Positions 6,307 to 9,616 of a stretch of 9,616 nt of DNA are shown one piece after another (the first letter of the stretch is position 1; each line of letters starts with the position of its first letter). Source of the stretch: Candidatus Saccharimonadota bacterium (GTDB lineage Bacteria > Patescibacteriota > Saccharimonadia > Saccharimonadales > Saccharimonadaceae); the NCBI GenBank assembly GCA_017421685.1, contig JAFOHW010000046.1:1-9616 (forward strand), in the 5' to 3' direction. A model generated the notes under the pieces. The model ran no database searches, was not told where the DNA came from, and was given only the letters and a program-made list of their open reading frames with translations. The translations under genes were made by a program, and so were the position numbers.

Positions 6307-6326
6307 TTTTTCGTTTCTGCTTAAGC

Positions 6327-6355
6327 TTGCGATTTTGACAGATAAGTAGTATAAT
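6327..6355 (+). promoter_or_regulatory. Promoter of the small zinc-ribbon gene
   Basis: TTGCGA (6327-6332) and TATAAT (6350-6355) are spaced by 17 bases. A nearer TTGACA at 6335-6340 is only nine bases from the -10 box and so cannot serve as its -35. Predicted start is near 6362, leaving a leader of about 47 nt that ends in a strong Shine-Dalgarno sequence. Confidence 0.6.
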
Positions 6356-6408
6356 TTTCCTGCATCTGGAAATAACAGATTGGACCTTTTGAAAAGGGGG
6401 TGATATAG

Positions 6409-6591
6409 TTGGCTACTTGGACTTGTCCTAAGTGCGGTCACGTCATGATGTCGGAAGCCGAGTACAGGCGCCACATGCAAGAGTGTGGTCTTGGCTATAG
6501 GCCGAAGACTTGCCCTAGCTGTAAGGGTTCTGGTCGCGACGTCTGGGGACGTTGGTGTCAGACCTGCAATGGGGCCGGTACGGTCCGTTAG
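6409..6591 (+). CDS. 60-residue small protein with a zinc finger and paired CxxCxGxG motifs
   Basis: A TTG start at 6409 is fixed by AAGGGGGTGAT (6394-6404), a near-perfect Shine-Dalgarno sequence. The 60-residue product has two likely metal sites. The first is Cys6-x2-Cys9 ... His22-x3-Cys26, a C2HC-type finger (CPKCG ... HMQEC). The second is a pair of DnaJ-like CxxCxGxG repeats, Cys35-Cys38 (CPSCKGSG) and Cys50-Cys53 (CQTCNGAG), which together could bind one zinc. DnaJ itself has four such repeats plus a J domain; here there are two and no J domain, so this is not DnaJ. There is no membrane segment, so it is probably cytoplasmic, binding protein or nucleic acid. It has its own promoter and trailing hairpins, so it is a one-gene unit. 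It is more GC-rich than the neighbouring helicase gene. Function unknown. Confidence 0.82.
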   Translation: MATWTCPKCGHVMMSEAEYRRHMQECGLGYRPKTCPSCKGSGRDVWGRWCQTCNGAGTVR

Positions 6592-6617
6592 GAGGCCCTC
6601 GAGGTAATATTAACCCA

Positions 6618-6633
6618 GGCGAGGTTTCTCGCC
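6618..6633 (+). other. GC-rich hairpin in the 3' region of the zinc-ribbon transcript
   Basis: GGCGAG (6618-6623) pairs with CTCGCC (6628-6633) across a GTTT loop. No T-tract follows, so it is not itself an intrinsic terminator. It may stabilise the mRNA end or pair with other parts of the 6592-6650 tail, which holds no ORF. Confidence 0.45.
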
Positions 6634-6648
6634 GTGATAGGTAGTCAG

Positions 6649-6685
6649 CTAATGGCAAGGCTTTAAGTCTTGCCATTAGTTTTAA
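6649..6685 (+). terminator. Intrinsic terminator of the zinc-ribbon gene
   Basis: CTAATGGCAAG (6649-6659) and CTTGCCATTAG (6669-6679) form a perfect 11-bp stem with a 9-base loop, followed by TTTTAAT. It ends five bases before the rpmG promoter. Confidence 0.75.
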
Positions 6686-6689
6686 TCTG

Positions 6690-6698
6690 TGGTAAAAT
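6690..6698 (+). promoter_or_regulatory. Extended -10 promoter of rpmG
   Basis: TGGTAAAAT is identical to the -10 elements of the glycosyltransferase gene and of tRNA-Trp. It ends ten bases before the rpmG ATG, predicting a leader of only about 3-4 nt with no Shine-Dalgarno sequence. Confidence 0.6.
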
Positions 6699-6708
6699 AG
6701 TTGTAATT

Positions 6709-6918
6709 ATGGCAAAGAAGAATAATACTAAGAGAAAATTAGTTGGGCTCGTTTCGGAAGAATCTGGGGTTCGTGCTTATTATACGAAGAAAAATACGAT
6801 GAATACTCCTGATAAGTTGAGTCTTCGAAAGTATGATCCAAAACTTCGTAAGCACGTTTTGTTTGTTGAGACAAAAAAGAATCTAGGACGAAACGAAGTT
6901 AAAGAGAAGAAACGCTAA
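6709..6918 (+). CDS. rpmG: 50S ribosomal protein bL33, zinc-free type
   Basis: The 69-residue product begins [19 protein letters not shown] and contains [20 protein letters not shown], the typical bL33 core (compare the E. coli pattern 'KPEKLELKKFDPVVRQHV'). bL33 sits near the E-site of the large ribosomal subunit. The four cysteines of the zinc-binding (C+) form are absent, so this is the C-minus type. A basic tail of about 15 residues ([16 protein letters not shown]) extends beyond the usual end at roughly 55. The ATG at 6709 is chosen because the protein start matches the family and the promoter lies just upstream; a more upstream start would overlap the terminator and promoter. It is a single-gene transcript ending at a shared terminator. 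Confidence 0.93.
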   Translation: MAKKNNTKRKLVGLVSEESGVRAYYTKKNTMNTPDKLSLRKYDPKLRKHVLFVETKKNLGRNEVKEKKR

Positions 6919-6930
6919 TCTCGATAAATT

Positions 6931-6961
6931 AAAAAATACCCTCATGATGGGGTATTTTTTT
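6931..6961. terminator. Bidirectional terminator between rpmG and the GH57 gene
   Basis: AAAAAATACCC (6931-6941) and GGGTATTTTTT (6950-6960) form a perfect 11-bp stem with an 8-base loop. A T-tract follows on the plus strand and the mirrored A-tract serves the minus strand, so it fits both of these convergent genes. Confidence 0.88.
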
Positions 6962-6980
6962 GTTATTAAGCCTGTGCTGT

Positions 6981-8201
6981 TTAAAACTTATGACTTAATT
7001 TAGTCGTTTTAGTGTTTAATCTATATTTTATATCGCGAAGGACGTTCATGAAATATACAAATGATTCGTATGGCGAGGAATAAGCGGAGAAATAAGCGTG
7101 AACATCGCCGTCGTTCCAATATTTTGTGCACATTGAATAGGGATGGTCGGAAGTTGTTAGATAGCGCCAATCCCGGATTAATTTTTCGTCTTCTGTCTTT
7201 AAAATCTTTTCCCTTAAATCATATAAGTCTTTCATCGCGGAGGTTTGCATGGCGTTAGAGAGCCAGGCGGAGAGGTCGCGCTCGGTATCGGCCCAAGTCA
7301 CAGTTTCTGGCATAGAAATTTCGGCTTTTGGTTCCATAAGGTGACAGGCCTCTGAGACGGTAACAAATTTATTATCATAGTCTTTTAGCCAAGAATCGAT
7401 AAAGTCGTATAGAAAGTCAAAAATGCCGGAGTCTTTCCATTGGTGTTCGCCGAAGGTTTCAAAATCCATGAATAGATTGATTAAATTTCCGCGAAGACAA
7501 TCTAGTTCGAGCCAGTTTTTATATTTTTCAACGGTTAGAGGCCAGCCTTCCCATCCGCGATTTGAAAATCTAAAGGCAATGTCGTCGGAAAGACGATAAT
7601 TCTTGGTTAGAAGTCTTAGATTTTTACATCCTTTCGGGCGATAGACGTAATTTGGGCTTTTATATTCTAGGACTTTGTCCCAACCTTCGGCGAGAATTCC
7701 TATATAATTCTTTTTTTCGGCCCAGAGGGCGAGCTTATCGTTATAAGCGAGTTCGGTGTTCCTGAAGATTTTCGGCTCGACACCAAATAATTTTTTAATT
7801 TTTTTCGCATGGAGATTAACTTGTTCTTCGAATTCTGCTTCATTGAAGAAGAAGGCGAGGGAATGATAGTAGGTTTCGCCGACGATTTCGACTTGTCCGG
7901 TATTAACTAATTTTGCAATTTTTTCAATTAACTCGGGATAGAAGATTTCGGCTTGGTCTAGCCAGGTTCCGGTTATTGATAGGGATACTTTAAACTCGGG
8001 ATAGTTCTTTATGTTTTTTTCTAAAAGTTCAAACATCGGAAAGTAGCTTTTTTTGGCGACTTTTTTAAAAATACGTTCGTTGGATTGTCTGCCGTCGAAT
8101 TCATCTTTGAAATAATCGGAAGTATTTGCGACGTCAAAAATCGAATATTCGCGGTAGCGAACTGGCTGATGAACATGTAAATATAAGCAGATAGCTCGCA
8201 T
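6981..8201 (-). CDS. Glycoside hydrolase family 57 (alpha-amylase / glucan branching enzyme type)
   Basis: The 406-residue protein carries the GH57 motifs in order: His9-x-His11 in YLHVHQPVR, GQVEIVGETYYHSL (102-115), the nucleophile motif FRNTELAY with Glu150, the acid/base motif FMDFETFGEHQW with Asp246, and VSEA (282-285). GH57 enzymes are retaining hydrolases or transglycosylases on alpha-1,4-glucans, folded as an incomplete (beta/alpha)7 barrel. The length is typical of the short AmyA-like subgroup. Substrate cannot be settled from sequence: alpha-amylase, 4-alpha-glucanotransferase or branching activity are all possible. There is no signal peptide, so it acts in the cytoplasm. It is the second gene of an operon, starting two bases after the glycosyltransferase stop, with no clear Shine-Dalgarno sequence, so translation is probably coupled. 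The pairing points to glycogen-like polymer metabolism. Confidence 0.9.
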   Translation of the reverse strand: MRAICLYLHVHQPVRYREYSIFDVANTSDYFKDEFDGRQSNERIFKKVAKKSYFPMFELLEKNIKNYPEFKVSLSITGTWLDQAEIFYPELIEKIAKLVNTGQVEIVGETYYHSLAFFFNEAEFEEQVNLHAKKIKKLFGVEPKIFRNTELAYNDKLALWAEKKNYIGILAEGWDKVLEYKSPNYVYRPKGCKNLRLLTKNYRLSDDIAFRFSNRGWEGWPLTVEKYKNWLELDCLRGNLINLFMDFETFGEHQWKDSGIFDFLYDFIDSWLKDYDNKFVTVSEACHLMEPKAEISMPETVTWADTERDLSAWLSNAMQTSAMKDLYDLREKILKTEDEKLIRDWRYLTTSDHPYSMCTKYWNDGDVHAYFSAYSSPYESFVYFMNVLRDIKYRLNTKTTKLSHKF

Positions 8202-8203
8202 CT

Positions 8204-9424
8204 TTAATTTTTCTTATGCTTTACGGTATCATTATAAATCTTTAGACATTTTTTCGCAACTTTTTCCCAGGAAATTTTATTATATTCATTTTTAATATTG
8301 GTTTTTAAAGTTTTTTCCAGCGGTTCGTTTTCGGCAATGGCGAGGATTTCTTCGGCGAGTTTTTTACAATCCCAAAAATCATATTTTAGAGCTGACCAAA
8401 TTATTTCAGAAACGCCGGATTGTTTTGTCAAGATCAGGGCGTTTCCATGGTGTGCGGATTCGAGAGCGGTTAGACCGAAAGGTTCCGAGATGGAGCTCAT
8501 GACGAAAATATCGGTTAGGGCATAGATATCACGGAGCTTTTTTCCACGAATAAAGCCAGTAAAAATAACATTTTTTGCGATTCCAAGCTTCGCGGAAAGA
8601 CTAACTAATCCGTTTCTTTCTTCGCCATCGCCAGCGAGAATGAAAATCAACTTTGGATTTTTTTCGATAGCTAATTTTGCGGATTTTAGAAGGTTTTTTA
8701 AGCCTTTCTGAACTGTGAAGCGTCCGACGGTTGAGACTATGGTGTAGCCATCATCTTTCAAACTATTTATATAGTCATAGAGATCTTTATCAAGAGCGTA
8801 GGGAATATTTTTGTAGTCTTCATCAAGGGAATTGTAGACGACTTCGATTTTTGAGAGCGGAATATGATATTTTTCGTGAATAATGCGTTTTGTAATTTCG
8901 GACACGGCAATAATTTTATCGGCCATCATAAGTCCTTCATGTTCAATTTCATGGATTAAGGGGTTTCCGTGATTCATACCGGCGCGATCGAATTCGGTCG
9001 CATGAACATGGGCGATTAGAGGAACGTTCAATTTCTTTTTTGCGAGAATACCGGCTTCATAGGTTAGCCAATCGTGAGCATGGATTACATCTGGTTTATG
9101 GGCTTTAATGTATTTTTCAGTAAAGTCACAATATTCTTTTTGAATTTCGCGCATTGAGATCATCTTTTCGTCATTAGTAGGTATGATTTTGTCGAAGATT
9201 TTTTCTGATTCATAAGTACCTTCGCCATATTTGTAGATTGGTCCCAAATTGGTTGCGGGAATAATTTTCATGAAGTTGACGTTTTTATGTTTTGCCTTAT
9301 AGGGAACTACAAATTCGATATTCGTACCTTCTTTAGAAAGAGCTCTGGCCATGTTGAGACAAGCAACCCCCAGACCCCCACTATTGTGAGGCGGAAGTTC
9401 CCATCCTAACATAAGTATTTTCAT
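8204..9424 (-). CDS. GT4-family glycosyltransferase, glycogen-synthase-like
   Basis: The 406-residue GT-B protein opens MKILMLGWELPPHNSGGLG, the glycine-rich acceptor-side motif of glycogen synthase-like enzymes. Further landmarks are VIHAHDW (113-119), AHVHATEF (138-145), GRFTVQKG (234-241, with Arg235 and Lys240 expected to bind the nucleotide diphosphate), and the E-x7-E motif EPFGLTALE (Glu314, Glu322). It should transfer glucose from a nucleotide sugar (ADP- or UDP-glucose) to a glucan in the cytoplasm. Other GT4 acceptors cannot be excluded. An in-frame ATG 32 codons upstream would place the start inside tRNA-Trp and ahead of the promoter, so I chose 9424, where the domain begins. Its -10 box lies seven bases upstream, predicting a leaderless mRNA. 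It is the first gene of the operon with GH57. Confidence 0.88.
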   Translation of the reverse strand: MKILMLGWELPPHNSGGLGVACLNMARALSKEGTNIEFVVPYKAKHKNVNFMKIIPATNLGPIYKYGEGTYESEKIFDKIIPTNDEKMISMREIQKEYCDFTEKYIKAHKPDVIHAHDWLTYEAGILAKKKLNVPLIAHVHATEFDRAGMNHGNPLIHEIEHEGLMMADKIIAVSEITKRIIHEKYHIPLSKIEVVYNSLDEDYKNIPYALDKDLYDYINSLKDDGYTIVSTVGRFTVQKGLKNLLKSAKLAIEKNPKLIFILAGDGEERNGLVSLSAKLGIAKNVIFTGFIRGKKLRDIYALTDIFVMSSISEPFGLTALESAHHGNALILTKQSGVSEIIWSALKYDFWDCKKLAEEILAIAENEPLEKTLKTNIKNEYNKISWEKVAKKCLKIYNDTVKHKKN

Positions 9425-9431
9425 CTTTTTT

Positions 9432-9440
9432 ATTTTACCA
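9432..9440 (-). promoter_or_regulatory. -10 box of the glycosyltransferase-GH57 operon
   Basis: On the minus strand this reads TGGTAAAAT. It ends seven bases before the ATG at 9424, so the transcript should start at or beside the start codon. Confidence 0.6.
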
Positions 9441-9466
9441 TATAATTTCATTTTTAGGGATTTGTA

Positions 9467-9475
9467 TGGTAAAAT
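9467..9475 (+). promoter_or_regulatory. -10 box of tRNA-Trp
   Basis: TGGTAAAAT lies 18 bases before the mature tRNA 5' end, predicting a primary transcript with a 5' leader of about 11-12 nt for RNase P to remove. No strong -35 box is seen. Confidence 0.55.
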
Positions 9476-9493
9476 AAGATAGTAAACCGCTGT

Positions 9494-9569
9494 AGGGGTA
9501 TAGCTCAGTTGGTAGAGCACAGGTCTCCAAAACCTGGTGTCGGGGGTTCAAGTCCCTCTGCCCCTGCCA
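9494..9569 (+). tRNA. trnW: tRNA-Trp (anticodon CCA), CCA end encoded
   Basis: A complete cloverleaf can be drawn. Acceptor AGGGGTA (9494-9500) pairs with TGCCCCT (9559-9565), with one G-U pair. The D stem is GCTC/GAGC (9503-9506/9515-9518). The anticodon stem CAGGT/ACCTG (9520-9524/9532-9536) carries loop CTCCAAA, with CCA at 9527-9529. The T stem GGGGG/CCCTC (9542-9546/9554-9558) carries loop TTCAAGT. The discriminator is G (9566), as expected for Trp, and CCA is encoded at 9567-9569. The anticodon reads UGG only; nothing suggests a UGA-reading variant. Confidence 0.97.
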
Positions 9570-9575
9570 CAATAT

Positions 9576-9595
9576 GGCTCTAGGAAGCTTTTTTT
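9576..9595 (+). terminator. Possible weak terminator after tRNA-Trp
   Basis: A run of seven T (9589-9595) follows a short, weak GCT/AGC stem. The T-run is convincing but the hairpin is not. The remaining bases to 9616 show no gene. Confidence 0.3.
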
Positions 9596-9616
9596 GTTTG
9601 GAACCCCCGAAACTTC

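Larger units (their letters stand above)
9430..9477. repeat. 13-bp inverted repeat forming mirror-image promoters
   Basis: TTATTTTACCATA (9430-9442) and TATGGTAAAATAA (9465-9477) are exact reverse complements with 22 bases between. Each arm holds TGGTAAAAT facing outward, toward the glycosyltransferase gene on the left and tRNA-Trp on the right. Confidence 0.85.

Noticed and set aside
6670..6708. Upstream start for bL33
   Set aside because: It lies in the preceding terminator and the rpmG promoter; the family N-terminus matches the ATG at 6709.
9425..9520. 32-residue N-terminal extension of the glycosyltransferase
   Set aside because: It would run through tRNA-Trp and the promoter region; the GT-B fold normally begins at MKILMLGWELPP.
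9601..9609. GAACCCCCG complementary to the tRNA-Trp T arm (9541-9549), as an integration att site
   Set aside because: Nine bases in opposite orientation at the window edge, with no integrase; likely chance.
1..9616. CRISPR array, complete transposon or prophage
   Set aside because: No regularly spaced repeats, transposase, integrase or phage structural genes are present.

Overview
The window most likely comes from a Candidatus Saccharibacteria (TM7) or closely related Patescibacteria/CPR genome. This is inferred from gene style, not from a marker gene. The signs are a secreted FISUMP-type protein whose N-terminal region resembles those common in that lineage, a zinc-free bL33, several promoters whose -10 box sits only 6 to 10 bases before the ATG (leaderless or nearly leaderless mRNAs), and a UvrD-type helicase fused to a PD-(D/E)XK nuclease. 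TAG and TAA both act as ordinary stops, and tRNA-Trp has a CCA anticodon. Nothing suggests an altered genetic code.

Layout. 1-127: the last 41 codons of a probable rmuC. 132-359: a near-perfect 228-bp inverted repeat that folds into one long hairpin. 361-453: nothing recognisable. 454-735: a promoter, then an unidentified structured RNA of about 240 nt that contains a 25-codon ORF behind a strong Shine-Dalgarno sequence and ends in a terminator-like hairpin. 741-2799: a leaderless promoter inside an inverted repeat, then the FISUMP surface protein. 2949-6306: a helicase-nuclease gene interrupted by an in-frame TAG at 5008-5010, also carrying an 80-bp palindromic element inside its frame (3629-3708). 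6327-6591: a promoter and a 60-aa small zinc-ribbon protein. 6690-6918: rpmG (bL33). 6931-6961: a shared bidirectional terminator. 9424-6981, minus strand: a two-gene operon of a GT4 glycogen-synthase-like glycosyltransferase followed by a GH57 alpha-amylase/branching-enzyme-like hydrolase. 9494-9569, plus strand: tRNA-Trp, divergent from the operon, with mirror-image -10 boxes between them.

Working together: the GT4/GH57 pair plausibly builds and remodels an alpha-glucan (glycogen-like) store. RmuC and the helicase-nuclease both belong to DNA repair/recombination, but they are separated by unrelated material and are not an operon. bL33 and tRNA-Trp are housekeeping. The most unusual parts are non-coding or structural: the 228-bp hairpin, the unknown RNA with its mini-ORF, the palindrome embedded in a coding frame, and the amber codon that splits the helicase-nuclease.
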